The notes under the pieces: generated by a model
Database searches by the model: none
Seen by the model: the letters and a program-made list of their open reading frames with translations, nothing else
What the model was told of the DNA's origin: nothing
Shown here: positions 32,758 through 45,368 of the stretch, in pieces
How positions within the stretch are numbered: the first letter of the stretch is position 1
Layout of the letters: every line of letters starts with the position of its first letter
Translations under genes and position numbers: made by a program
NCBI GenBank assembly: GCA_013339895.1
Contig: JABACO010000010.1
Coordinates: 6,151,445-6,215,444, forward strand
Direction of reading: 5' to 3'
DNA length: 64,000 bases
Source of the DNA: Ephydatia muelleri
Taxonomy: Eukaryota; Porifera; Demospongiae; Spongillida; Spongillidae

Positions 32758-33165
32758 GTATTATTCCTTCTGGAACAATATATAGTCTTGTCATTGTTTA
32801 TAATACTTGAATGTGTTTTCACAATTTTAGGAGCTGGAAATTACTGGTGGCATTAAAATTTAAATGATCAGCAGTGTCAGTCTAAAGCAGAAAAGAGCAA
32901 TGTTTTCAGATCAAGCAGATGCTTCTTCGTCTTGTGGCTAACACATGCACCATCAGGAGAAACTAGGAAATTTTTTCACATTACTGTAATTATTTGATAG
33001 TGTTGCATGCTAGTACCTTTAGTAATTGATTTGCAAGATATTTGCCAAAAGTATACAATTGTAAACAGAACAGCATTATTTGCTGTGTACGCGTGAAATG
33101 AACAATAAAGAATAGTTCAGTTGATTTTGTTCAAAGCGGAAGCTGAAAGGCAATCAAGAGGACGC

Positions 33166-33290
33166 AGCGAATCAATTCTTGATTTCTAATTGATTTATCA
33201 CTTACATTCTGGTACAGAAATTTTATCTTTTTATACTAGTACTAGAATTAGGTAATAAATTAATTGGAAATCAAGAATTGATTCGACGCG
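33166..33290. repeat. Inverted repeat, about 35-bp arms
   Basis: CGAATCAATTCTTGATTTCT at the left pairs with GAAATCAAGAATTGATTCG at the right across a 55-base loop. Foldback MITE-like. Confidence 0.8.
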
Positions 33291-33774
33291 TTTTTGCTAT
33301 GGAACGATCCGCAGGAAAGCGGGTAATTTCATGTTGTTCAGTTGCATATTAAGGGAAAGAATGTGCAGTAATATAGACGTTACTTACGTTGCCACGACGA
33401 GTAATCGGTCATCCCGCACACCCATAGCCATAGGCACGTTAAAAAAGTAAAGAATTCTCTCAAGGCAGAGGTTATTTTGGTAGGGACAAACCTTGCAGAA
33501 GATCTGCACTCTGTTGTACTTGCAGGACATGATGAATGACGTGAATGAACACGTAAAAACATGCATGTGACACTTGTCTGCGAACAAACAAGAAGTTATC
33601 AAGGCATCAGCTGTTCAGGTGGGGCATTAAGTTAGAATTGGTATTGTTGGACCATTGACGCTGACACACAACAAAAATAGGTAATTCAATGTACGATGGA
33701 AAAGAGGTTTTGGCTTCCTAAAGGTTTCTAGTAATATATTTCTCTAAACGAATTCTTAACTTGGTCTCGCTGAC

Positions 33775-34340
33775 AGGAATTAAACATCACATCGCGAGTG
33801 CGTATCACCCGCAAACCAACGGATTGGATGAAAGGCTGAATCAAACGGTGACGAAATCACTTGTAAAGTACATCAACGCTGATCAAAATGTGGGATGAAA
33901 ATTTGGAGTCTGTGCTTTTTTCGTATCGCACCAGCATGTACACTACAACATCCTAATTTTATCCGATGTATGGGCGGAAATGGGTTCTACCATTCCCAGT
34001 ATTACAGACTAAGTGGAAAGGAAAGCTCAGCAATATGCTGCAAATTTGGAAGCAGAGGTGACACCCGACATTCAGAATGCTCAAGCTAAACAAAATTTAT
34101 GTTATGACCACAAGCATGCATGAGCAGGATTTCAGCTCGGAGAGCACATCCTTCTAAGAAGCATGAGAAATCTTGTTCACAAAGGAGGAAAATTGGACAA
34201 GTAATGGTCAGACCCATATGTCATAAATGAATAATGTAGCGTAAGGTTATATAGACCAAAAGAATGCATGTGGAAGTTAATGAAATAGAAATACAACTCT
34301 TCCTAGCTTAAAATATATCAACGAAAAGCAACAACATCCA
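33775..34340 (+). pseudogene. Gypsy integrase C-terminal fragment, frameshifted
   Basis: The frame near 33784 reads HHIASAYHPQTNGLDERLNQ (the block ending at the catalytic Glu) and then TVTKSLVKYIN. After shifts it continues as WDENLESVLFSYRTS and MYGRKWVLP, then a degenerate GEHILLRSMRNLVHKGGKLD barrel. At least three shifts and stops. Upstream catalytic Asp blocks are missing. Confidence 0.8.
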
Positions 34341-34485
34341 CCTGCTATGTATGATGAGAATGTGGAACTGATTTCCAAGTTCAAAAAGGAAAGGAATCAT
34401 CGTCTCATGAACTACTTCATGATCAGTTGTATTCAGAAAGCTTGCTATGGTTGTGGTGAACAAGAGCTGATGAACTTACATATGA

Positions 34486-34516
34486 TAAGGGGGGGGGGGG
34501 GGGGGGGGGGGGGGGG
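34486..34516 (+). repeat. G-homopolymer run
   Basis: About 27 consecutive G; the length is probably unreliable. Confidence 0.9.
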
Positions 34517-34856
34517 ATGTTGGGAACAATTTTGTTTCTACCTCTTTCAAACTATGGTGGGGATTAAGAAACAGGGGAAAACAAGTATTTTAATTTATTA
34601 TACTAAGAGTAAACCCCTGTACTATCTATCGTTGGAGTTTTGCAAAACACAGATCTATACATGTATATATGTACGTATACCACAACCATGATGACACCTA
34701 GATAGAAGAAACACAGAAGCATAACGACAGTTATAACAATACAATTATAAGCAAAATTAATGTTTTGTTTATTGTACTTTGATATGGTCAAGTCATATTT
34801 AATACTTGTTGATTAATTACATGCATGTGTCAGAATATTAGTCATGCTGCACAAAT

Positions 34857-35162
34857 ATATATGGAACAGTTCACGACAAAACGTCGTGATCCAAATTATA
34901 TAAAATCCTCTGCGTTTACATCGTTATAACTTCCGAACGGTAAAAGCTAAGTTTTTAAGGCGGGAATGGGTGGAGAATGGGCGGAAAAAGGAAGTAATTA
35001 ATGTTCATGTGAATGAAGTCGGGTTGCCCGACTTCATTCACATGAACATTAATTACTTCCTTTTTCCGCCCATTCTCCACCCATTCCCGCCGTAAACTAC
35101 CCGTTCGCAACTCAGTGTTTTTTTTGTGGGTTATATAATTTTTGTCTGAGTCTAGCTATATA
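34857..35162. mobile_element. Foldback MITE, copy A
   Basis: It begins ATATGGAACAGTTCACGAC and ends TTTTGTCTGAGTCTAGC. The middle is a perfect palindrome (34959-35023 against 35027-35091, 65-bp arms, 3-base loop). A relative in opposite orientation lies at 45369-45866. It shares both ends and the GGCGGGAATGGGTGGAG block, but has a different, longer interior. Confidence 0.8.
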
Positions 35163-35169
35163 GGTCAAA

Positions 35170-35420
35170 CATACACACTTGCATTGTTATGTAAATAGCC
35201 TGTACATCACATTCGTCACTCACACACATAAACACACTCATATTGTCATACATGCATACACACACACACACACTGACTGAGCTTGTACCACTTGCAGTGA
35301 CATTTCTCACACTGTTTTCACGAAATGTACATGTGCATTGTTATGTAAATAGACTGTTCACCATATTCGGAACACACACATACATACACACACAATATCA
35401 CTATGCAACATGACGTGCTG
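35170..35420 (-). repeat. Dispersed TG-containing unit, two inverted copies
   Basis: TTGTACCACTTGCAGTGACA, then TTTCTCACACTGTTTTCACG, then GTACATG...CATTGTTATGTAAATAG. The same unit occurs forward at 36700-36890 and in tandem at 44450-45060. Confidence 0.75.
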
Positions 35421-35862
35421 AATATTTTAAAGATCCTACGTACTCACATCACCCTTTCCCATTTGGAATAACCTTGCTAAACTTCTGTTTGTTCTTTATG
35501 CTACGTCCACTCAGCTTGTGTACACTTGCAAAGAGTTAGGTCTAGAATATGTGAACATGACCTCACAGTGACTCTCATACTCTTATGCACGTGCGCACAT
35601 TGTGCAAATGAAACTGTATTCCTATTGCAACTTTCCATGCATGTGGAGTTCCCACGTGACTGGTTCTCTGTGCACATAGGTACATGTGCATGTGAGCTGC
35701 ATGTCTCATACAATGTACATACATCGTGTTCGTCCCCATAGGATTGGCCCTCTCCATCATACAGTTCCATAGGACTTTATATGTAATGGGAGGCCATTGT
35801 GTCCCATTGTGCACTCTGTACATACCATTTACACTAGCACACATACACACTGTAATGTGTGC

Positions 35863-35868
<6 letters not shown>

Positions 35869-35905
<37 letters not shown>
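35869..35905 (+). repeat. (CA)n microsatellite
   Basis: Pure CA tract. Nothing gene-like is seen between here and 36700. Confidence 0.95.
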
Positions 35906-35907
<2 letters not shown>

Positions 35908-36699
35908 TCGCATATAGTACACTTCCATCGTTATATTAGATGTAGTATTACAGTACTGTCTACCAAATTACTTTGCTGCAATACTATTCCCTCAGTACAC
36001 TCATCTAGCACTCTGAACAAGTGCTCTAAGTAGAAGGGTATGACTGGTACAGTAGTTTTTTTAATTTTAGTCTATAGAGCTGGATAATGAAATGGTTACT
36101 AACTTCCTTCTGTCAGTTTTGTGTAAACTTACCATGGGCCTAGAGCTACCACAATCTCCACTGATAGCTTAGGTGTTCATCGCCATATAGGCCATTTGAC
36201 CTTTCCTTCAGCTCAATATTGCATGTCGCACACTACAATTGTATCTATGGCTGAATGCAGGGGAATTTTAAAATGTCTCACAATAAGTACACACTACATG
36301 TCCACTTAATGTGCTTCACATCCAGCCATTGCAATACCCTATACACTCATTTTACTCACAACTAGTTTGAAATACAACATTGTGCTGCACTTAATAGAAA
36401 AGGATGTACTACGCTGGTAAGAGGTTATTGTACCCCTTTTTGTAGGAAGGGCAATGTTCCTACAAGAATGGGCTATGGTGATAAATATGAATGTTCAGTG
36501 CAGATTGTGGTAGGTCAGGGCCCATGTTACATGTAAGTTTACACAAACATCAAGTAGTAAAAGCATTCATGTTCATTTGATTATGCCGCACTGCCAGGAC
36601 CAAAGAAGAAAGCCTCATATGGCTGGACTAAAAGAAAACACTTACGCTGAGAGTTACAGAAATTGAGAAAAGGATCAGTGAATAGATTCAGATTCAGAG

Positions 36700-36890
36700 G
36701 GACAGATAGTGTGTGTGTATGTGAGTGTGTGAGTGAGTGTATGTGTGTGCGTGTGTGTGTGCATATGTGTGTGCATGTGTGTGTGTATGTGTGTGTGTGT
36801 GATACATAACAATGCAAATATCTGCACATGTACGGTTTGTGAAAAAAAAAGAACCCAAACTCATTGCAAGTGGTAAAAACCCAATCCTTT
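36700..36890 (+). repeat. TG-rich dispersed unit, forward copy
   Basis: A (TG)n tract is followed by ACATAACAATGCAAAT, ATGTACGGTTTGTGAAAA and CATTGCAAGTGGTA. Same unit as the 44450-45060 array. Confidence 0.75.
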
Positions 36891-37086
36891 TGTAAAATCT
36901 GACGGCCTTTATGTGTGGTGATTTTTAAAGTTGCATTGTTCTATATAAAGCCCTTCAGTCTATTTTTTTGTGTCACCGTTACAGTATTTTTTAATCTCAT
37001 TTGGGGAGCTAGTTTCATCACAGTGTAGCACCCTGTAGAACAAATGGCCAGCCTGTAGGCAGTTATCTACATAAAGTATTTTGCAG

Positions 37087-38308
37087 ATTGATTTTATAGA
37101 TATGAGGCACCTACCGCATGGAAATAACAAATGGATACTGTACTGTGTGGACCACTGGTCTAAGTTTAATTTTGCATATGCTTTGGATGCTAAATCTGCT
37201 TCAAATGTTGCAGGTATTCTAAATATTCCCTTATTTTGGAGTGCCTCTCATTTTACATTCTGACAATGGCCAAGAATTTGTGAATATGGTAATTGTTGAT
37301 TTGCTAAAGTGTTGGAACTCCAATATTCAGTTGGTTAGTGGTCGTCCTAGACACCCTCAGAGTCAGGGATTAGTTGAAAGGGCACATCAAACCCTCCACA
37401 AAAAGATGGCAGCTGAGATTAGTGCAAGTGGATTGAAGACACCGCCTTGGAGTGATTGGCTACCTCGTATAGTTTGTAAGTTGGATTTTTTAAATTTATA
37501 TTGGTTTAGTTCAAATTTTACTTTTAAAGATTTAAGTACAAAAATTTATCCTCATGCAGATGCAATGAATATTCAAGTCCATGATACTACAGGAGCATCT
37601 CTGTATGAACTTGTGTTTAGTCAAAAAGCTCGTACTGTCATCTTTCCAACACAGCAAAATGCAATTGTGTTAGAGGAAGACTTGGCCGATGAAGGGATTG
37701 ATGTGGGCATTTCATCAGAACAAGCAACAGTCATTAGCACATCGCAGCACCAAGCATTTTGATCAGAAGAGGATGCAAATACAGACGTAGAGCATGCAAG
37801 ATGCCCAGTGCTCGATGAGCTCTTCACATCAAGGATCTACAACACAGAATGTCGTCAATGAAGCCGAAGACACCTTGCATGCTGAAGTTAGCGCAGCAGA
37901 AAGTGAGACGATTGAAAGGGAGGTACTGGAAAAGAATGACGACGAACTCAATGGAAATGAACTCAAGTGCAATGAAAAGAGGAAATGCTTACGAGAAGAT
38001 GCACTGTCCACATCGCTGAAGCATAAAAAGGTCAAACTATTTTGGCTTTGTTTAGATCAGTGTTTGATGTTTCTTTATTATTTTAGATCAGAATCAAAGC
38101 CGACAGAATATACCTTTCTTCTGCCAAGAAGATGGCAGAAAGATACAACAAACAACACAGCACATTGTCATTTGTGATTGGTGAAGTGTGTCAGTTAGAA
38201 TTCCCTGTATCGCGAGCTAGTTCAGACCTATCTCGCTTGCCTTGTGTTGTGTCTTTGGAGGCTGATGCTATTATGCAAGTGATTTCAAATAAATATACAT
38301 GGTTATAA
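37087..38308 (+). pseudogene. KRBA2-like integrase gene, partial, one frameshift
   Basis: This is a retroviral-type integrase of the KRBA2-like family known from many animals. The exon after TTTTGCAG reads IDFIDMRHLPHGNNKWI, then VDHWSKF (first Asp). After a one-base shift near 37228 it reads LILHSDNGQEFVN (second Asp) and GRPRHPQSQGLVERAHQTLH (Glu). An intron 37475-37560 (GTAAGT...ATGCAG) is followed by MNIQVHDTTGASLYELVF, an acidic linker and an intron ending at 38086. The last exon, 38087-38308, has KADRIYLSSAKKMAERYNKQ and ASSDLSRLPCVV and stops at 38306-38308. The N-terminal zinc domain was not found. An in-frame stop near 37760 adds doubt, so it is probably inactive. Confidence 0.8.
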
Positions 38309-38353
38309 GATTTGAATGTACATGTGTACAGCTAGAAAGGGAAGCTGTAATCT

Positions 38354-38532
38354 GGTTGACCGGTTTTAAAACCGGTCGACCCGTTTTAAAGCCGGTCGAC
38401 CCGCTTTAAAGCGGGTCAATTTTGCATATGGGTTTTAAAGGCGGTTGACCGGCTTTAAAGCCGGTCGACCGGCTTTAAAACGGGTTGACCGGCTTTGGCC
38501 GGCTTTAAAGCGGGTCAGGTTTTAAATCGGGC
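38354..38532. repeat. Tandem array of self-complementary 18-20-mers
   Basis: About nine units of the type GACCGGCTTTAAAGCCGGTC. Each is itself a palindrome, with G/C flank variants (CCCG/CGGG) that stay complementary within the unit. One unit is truncated (GGCTTTGGCC). It is much more GC-rich than its surroundings. Confidence 0.9.
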
Positions 38533-38539
38533 CGTAACA

Positions 38540-39120
38540 TATATACACTGAACGATCCTTTTTTATTAGTCATACATATATATAGCTTATCTCATTGACT
38601 TCTACACGCAAGTGTATTGAAAGTTACCCAGGAGTGCTAGCAAGTACTACTGTATAATGTCTTCTTTGTCAATAAGAATATTTCACGCGCACAGAATTAC
38701 ATGTACTTACTAACAATTGGCCGGCATGAGATAATGGAGACAATCAAGTACAGAGAGTGATTTTTAGTCGTACTCTTCATCTGCACGACGCTTCAGTCGA
38801 TTGCAACAAAACAGAGGAAATCGATCTCTGTGGTGCTTAGCAATGTAAAACATGGTTATTGTCAACTACCATAAACAATAAATACACAGGGAAAGAAGTT
38901 GAAAATACAATGGTTAATGTACCCATGTTTTACCATTTTCTACAACAAATAACAACCATGGTTTTTTCAAACACATCGTTGCTGCTATACGTTGTTGTAA
39001 AAATTACAACACATTACAACATATGAGTGATGTACCATGACAAAACGTTATAAGTTATTGCATTGGGCAGACTAACGACATTGCGAAACTACAGTACCGC
39101 CCACGAGTATGTTGGAAAAA
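38540..39120. other. Spacer without recognised gene
   Basis: AT-rich, with no gene seen. Confidence 0.5.
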
Positions 39121-39129
39121 AAAAAACAC

Positions 39130-39265
39130 GCGTGTAACTCGCGCGCGTGTGCTTACCCGCGAGTTGCGGTAGTCCCTCGCGAGCACCCACACGCACGCAC
39201 GCAAAGCACCCGCGAGTACCCACACGCACGCACGCAAAGCACACGCGAAAACTCACACGCTCTGC
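39130..39265 (+). repeat. CpG-rich tandem repeat, about 34-bp period
   Basis: Two to three units of ACCCACACGCACGCACGCAA followed by AGCACCCGCGAGT. Confidence 0.75.
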
Positions 39266-39589
39266 ACTCGCAAATTACACACATGTGATACGCGTACGCG
39301 AGTACCTAAAGATGCTAGTTTTCTTTTAAAAATAACCAACCTGCGTGGCACCCACAGTGAATTATCAATTTGAAACAGACAGATACTTGCACCGCTAAGC
39401 GCGCGAGCGATCGACCGGCAGGACAATACGCTAAAGGATCCTATCAAACGCCACTGTAACAGTATTGTACCTTGTTTCTGCACCACCAACCCTACATCCA
39501 ATTCCTCGATAGAGAGGGCTTTGCTTTATTTACTTGTATTATTTAATTGCAATATACATTTACTCTCAAACTGCCTTGCATACAAAACA

Positions 39590-40770
39590 GTGGCAGCTGG
39601 CACTTTTCTTTCACCATCTCATGTCTACACAACATTTGAGAACAATGCGTCAACATTTACATTCAACTGCCTGGAAATGGAACATCTCTTTTGTGGATGG
39701 ATACACTACTGGTGAAGTATATGTACTGAATAAAGGAATACAAACTACATCCTTTGTCGTATCATCAGATGAACTTACTGTGTCCTCTGAGCTCATTGTT
39801 CCAACCACCAAAGCTAACAACAACATTACAGTGATCTGTGTTGCACAAGATCAACAGCTCCATCATCAGACAAGCAATCCTGTGAAACTAATATTTCAAG
39901 GGTATGTGTACAGTAACATTTGAATAGCATAAAAAGACAGTCATAATTATAGTTCTATACCTGGCATTTTTTGTTCTGAATTTTATTTTAAATGTTAGCG
40001 CGAGTCATTTATATCCACCAAATCATAACTGAGGTAGTCAGTTTCAGTTTTGATGGAACAACGTAGAAGAGATTCTGTATTCTTAACAATAATTCATCAT
40101 TCCTTGTCAAACACCAATGGGAATTAAACATCGTAAGCTTGCAGACACGCATATTGGAAACTATCATTTCTTTAAGGGTGGAAGCCATTGTATTACAGGT
40201 TTATTTGTGCAATTGCTTCCATGTATATGAAATGCATGTTACTTACATATCCCTGTGAGCTGAAGTGTACACTTTTTTTCTTTGTTGTTCATGCAGGAAC
40301 ATTATTGTCACAACAGTAGTTTGAAATCATTTTCTCAAACAATTGAAAATTGAGATGTCAATCCCTCCCAAAATATATATCTTAATAATAGTATCACCAA
40401 TACTCCAATGTCAATCAGTAATCCAATAGGATGCAAGCCTTCAATGCATTGTAACTTCTCACTTGATCTCATGAATCCTTCATTTGTTACAAATTTTAGT
40501 GAGAGTCTTAGACTCCAATGGGACAATTGTTTTTACACTTCTGGCTGTAAGTGGAGCTGGTAATGGGAATGCAGCTACAATTAGTTTCATTGTGTCAGAG
40601 AGAACACTGCAGGCTGGTTAGTGATGTTGTTATTCTATACAATGAATAATTCTATACTACTTGTATGACAGCCACCACAGCTGCTACAATTGAAACATCC
40701 ATTGCTGCTCCTACAATAATTCAACTGTATATTTACGAAACACATAAAATTTTCAAAATTCATAGGTAAG
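39590..40770 (+). pseudogene. Paralogue of the Ig/FN3-like gene, frameshifted
   Basis: Same exon order as 31460-30375 but on the plus strand. The Ig exon (about 39590-39902) reads ENNASTFTFNC and SSELIVPTTKANNNITVIC. The FN3-like exon remnant (about 40330-40617) includes LAVSGAGNGNAATI. The stalk exon (about 40673-40767) reads TAATIETSIAAP. The Ig exon has a frameshift after the first Cys, and the FN3 exon has lost its 5' half. An inverted, decayed duplicate. Confidence 0.75.
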
Positions 40771-43700
40771 TTCCTGTGAGTGTATGCATTTAGCACTTTA
40801 AAGGCATGTAGTAAACTTCAAGTAAAACATTTATTCACCATCCTTATATGACTCAGTTTTCCACCTCGGTTCTCACAATACCCAACATCTTACTGCTTTG
40901 GTGAACTCCTTCCCCTTCTTTATGCGTGCCTTGCTTTTTTACTGAGTACATATTGCCTCAGTGCCTACCAGTGCCTTCCCAAAAATTGCTATATTTGGCT
41001 ATCTTAGTACTGTACCACATGTTATTGATTTAAAAACCTCAGTGGCTGTTAAGCAATTTTTTTAATGAACTCATTTGTGTGAATAATTGTATGAGATAAC
41101 ATGCATGTGCCAATGGTTACACGTGCGAACCTCAAAATTCCTTACATTGTTACACTTTTGTCCTTGAACTTCATACACACATTTGCTCACTATACCTGGA
41201 CACTGGCTCCCTCATTTGCTCAAGAGAATATGGAGCCATGTCATGCATATGGTGTGCTGTGAGAACTATTTCAGGACAACAAGGAAGAAATTGAATGTGC
41301 GAAACACAATTTCATTCTGTATTGAGTCTGACTACAGTTTAGTTCTTGGTGTGGTTTTATTTGCTTGTGCACATTGTCATTCCATTTACTGGTATATGAA
41401 TCACTTTTATTGCTATCATTATATCAGTATACCGTAATAAAAATGGAATTTAACAAGCACATGAAAGAGGTGACAAACCTCGTCTATGTCAGAGAGCATG
41501 GTTTTCACAGCCTTGGCAAAGTTACTTGTAATATTTTTAATATTTTGGCTTGGATTTCTGTTGTGCCAGTAGAAAATTGGCTGTAACTTCTACTGCTGAG
41601 TACATTGGAGCCTGAGAGAAGAGGATGATGGAAAGAGAGGAGAGCATTGGTGAATAAGGAAGAAAATTGTAAAGGGATGGGAGTAGGCACGTGAGATTTA
41701 AACCCGACCAACATATCAACATCTGCTCAAAATCTATGCATTACTGGACATTGCATCTGATGATAGAAACAGATGGAAAGATTCTATTTTCTAAACCCTT
41801 GAATATCCATGCATGAGTAAGCTGGATATTGTCCATTGATTGTCTCATTTATAAGTGTGCCTACAAACTGTGCATGATCTCCATTTCTGTATGCCAGCAC
41901 GAGTGTTAATTGTGACTCTAATATATTTGTAATCCTTATTGGTCAAGACGTTACACTGGCGAAGAGGGTGGGATATGCCCATACAAAGGAAGTACTACCA
42001 TCTTGGACTATTGGAGTACTGGAATATTAGAGGACAGATTAGACCATACAACCAAATACAATTTTGCTTGGGAAAATGCATTTCCAGTCAGTTATGATGT
42101 GTTTTGATGTTTTATATATTTGAGTAATTCCTCTGATTTGGAACATAAATCTTGGCTCTAGGACAAATGAAAAATACTGGTTCTAATTGCTGAATTGTGC
42201 TGGACAACAGTTGTGTGTTCTTTATTAACCTGCTAGTCTATCAATTTCATCATGAAATAAATAAGGTTTCCATTAAACAAGCACAGGCAAGTTAAGACAC
42301 CTCGACACACCAACACATCGAAACACACACGCACACACAGACACACTGTTCCAGGAAATACATGTAACTCTCTGGTGAGGAAAAGTGGGGAAAGGAGGAA
42401 CATGGTGGAGAGTGTGGCCTGAGGACTATGCAAGTAAGGCATATATGTACATTCATCAGTAATAATGTAAAGGATAATGCCAAATAAAGTGCACAAATTG
42501 TAACTTTTGCACTAGGCATTAACAGCATCACTTTATCAAGGTATTGCATTAGCTTCATTCTGGATGGTCGAGGTCTTGACATTTGAGCTTTAATAAGAAT
42601 GGTTTGTAATATGCGTCAGATAAGAAATTGAAATATATGGTTAATGATCAATTCTGTGCATTCACAACTACATGACAAGTAGTCAGGTTCTCTGTGCATA
42701 CGAATTGCTATGTAGAGGACATTTCAGGTTTCTAGGATATCAAAAAAATTAAAAATCTTAAAAAAGCATACATTTTCATTACAACAAAATAGCATTTAGA
42801 ATAATTATGTGCAGAATGAGATACAAGAAAGCACAGAATAATCATTTGAGTACACAAAGTACAGTAACCAGTCATAACAATAAACACAGAAATAAAGCAA
42901 TACACATACACAAGCTAGTAAATCTTACATGGTCTTTTATGTCCTCTCAACTGCACTTATAAATAGAGCAAAGAATGCTCTGTCATACAAAATGCACGGT
43001 GTTGTAGTCTTTCACAACTTCAATAAGTGAGTCCTGTATTTCAAAAAAAGGCCTTTTCTCCATTTGGAGCATTCAGAATTAACAGTCTAGGGCAGCTCAA
43101 TCTAATGGTAAGACATTGGAGGGGCAAACTCATCTTCATAGTTAGAAGGCCTACTTTCACACCAAACGCATGCAGAGAAACGTTAAAGAGCGGCGGAGTC
43201 AGTTAATTTGGAGCCATGTAAGGCCCCATCAGTCGTTGAAAATCAATTGGTGATTGTCAACATCATGTGTTTTGGGATATAGAAGTGAAAACAGTAAAGG
43301 CTTCCTAAACACCTGGTGCAGAGCTAATGGCGTCTAATACTGTCTTCCAGTTAGAAAGCACAACCAATTCTCTTAGGTGACAGCAAAAAATTTATTACGA
43401 GCTTCTGAGGGAAAAAAAAAAGACCATATGGTTAAAAACCAACTGCACCCTCTATCAAAAGTGACCTCGCATTTGGATTTTCAGTCAGTGCGTTGTTGTT
43501 ATATTATAAAGGGGCCGGAGGAAAGATGGTTACATGCAGTCATATTCAGCCACTCCAGCTCGATCGTACATGTACGAAACATTTCTATTGACCAAATCCA
43601 CCTGTTGTCAGGCATAACATCTCTCATGTGGCCTTCAAAGCTACGTGTATCTGGATTTGCATTTTGCTGCATATAATTATAAATTAAGGTTTTGATCAAC

Positions 43701-43900
43701 AAATGTGCACATGCGTGAGCATTTCAAACATATGCTGGAGGCGTGGTTGATGTAAACAAAGACAGGCATGACAGCAATGAGACTTGTGGAAGGGGGTGTG
43801 GCTGCACTGGGCGATGACCAGCTGGTAGAAGGACCAGATGGTGCTACACTAATACTCTGCTTTGGACAGCGGGAGAGCATCAGACAGTACACCATGCATT
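40771..43900. other. Long spacer, no gene seen; one LTR/PBS-like relic
   Basis: No domain-like frame. At 41947-41973, GTTACACTGGCGAAGAGGGT followed by GGGATATG closely mirrors the LTR-end/primer-site/ATG junction of the 595-4993 element (ACACTACACTGGCGACGAGGGTGGGATGG). This suggests a footprint of a related retroelement. Confidence 0.5.
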
Positions 43901-43963
43901 GCATTCACGCACAATAATAAAAATCGATTATTACAACCTTCTGTGTGTTTTTGTTTTCCAGTG

Positions 43964-44115
43964 TTTGGAGTTCCAGCTCAGGAAGCCAGCACTGACAGCC
44001 TTGCCTACTACAGATTGATGGTTCTCTTTCCATGTTTGCTGTTATCCACTATTTGTTTCGGAATGGCCCATTTGTACTTTCCTTTTAGCAATTTTAAGTG
44101 CTTTTCTTCACTTGT
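43964..44115 (+). pseudogene. Receptor-like exon with membrane segment (copy A)
   Basis: After a TTTTCCAG acceptor the frame reads VFGVPAQEASTDSLAYYRLM, then the hydrophobic LFPCLLLSTICFGMAHLYF. Copy B (from about 47773) carries the same piece, but with a stop and without the hydrophobic run in frame. Possibly a membrane-spanning exon of the neighbouring Ig-type receptor; inference only. Confidence 0.35.
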
Positions 44116-44449
44116 TAGTGAAATCCTTGTGACTTTCCGTGACATGGCTATTGTTATACACACATGCAATTGTGCATGCTACAGTTGGGCTATAAGTATA
44201 CACTTTTATTCATTGCATGTAGGTAAGCGCCATGCGTTACAGCTGGTTCATTGTGCTCTTGTTGCATGTAAAAATAAGGCTTTGTGCAGTCTTTTGTCCA
44301 GGCATTTGAGCAGTTCAAACTTTGTCTACTTGGGTGAACGCACCAGCGGACGATCAATATTGCATTCATGGAGACCTGTAGCATTGGTTGCATTGGTAGC
44401 ATTTGTGCAACGAATATGCATGTGGTGTACAGGCTATGTACATAACAAT

Positions 44450-45060
44450 ACAAGTGTGTACATTCATGCACAGTACGTGCTTTGTGAAAACAGTGTGAGA
44501 AATAAGAACCTACATGTAAGTCACTGCAAGTGGTACAAGCGCAGTCTCTGTGTTCTGTGTGTATGTGCATGTGTGTGTGTGTGCGTGTGTCCGTGTACAC
44601 ATTCATGCACATGTATCTTTTGTGATGAGAAATTATAACCTGAAGTCACTGCAAGTGGTACAAGCCCAGTCTCTCTGTGCGTGTGCACACAGATGTTACA
44701 TTCATGCACATGTAAAAAAAAGTGTGCAGGTTAATAACCCAAAATCACTGCAAGTGCTGCACGTTTAGTGTGTGTGGGTGTGGGTGTAGGTGTGTAACGA
44801 ATATGGTGTACAGGCTAACTACATAACAATGCAAGTGTGCATGAGTACATGTGTGTACATTCATGCAAATGTACGCTTTGTGAAAACGGTGTAAGAAATA
44901 GGAACGCAAAGTCACTGCAAGGGTACAAGCCAGTGCCTCTGTGTGTGTGTGTGTGTGTGTGTGCACACACATGTGTACATTCATGTGCATGAGAAACAAG
45001 AACCCAACGCTGCAAATGGTACAAGCTCAGTCTATATTTGTGTGGGTGCGTGTGTGTGTG
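44450..45060 (+). repeat. Tandem array of the TG-containing unit, four to five copies
   Basis: Each unit has ACATTCATGCACATGTA, TTTGTGAAAACAGTGTGAGA, CACTGCAAGTGGTACAAGC, a CAGTCTCTGTG word and a (TG)n tract. Unit length varies with the TG tract (about 110-210 bp). Confidence 0.8.
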
Positions 45061-45368
45061 TTTGCTTACGTATGTGTGTGTGAGGCGTGGGCGTGTTTGT
45101 GGTGCAAACGTACAGTAGGTAGGCGTGTGGCAGGTAACAATGCAAGTGCGTAGTGCATGTTCACGTGCTAAGTTATAGCATCCCTGCAGTGTAGTCGAGT
45201 GGGCGTGACAGAATGAAGTTCAGCAAGCAAATGTGGGAAAGCTTTATAATACGTAGGGGAAAAAAATCCTTACGCACATCATGGGAGGCGGCAACAACCA
45301 TCTGTCAACCATTCACTTGGATTCCGTACGATCGTCATACGAAGTGATAACTATCTTCTTTGACTCGT

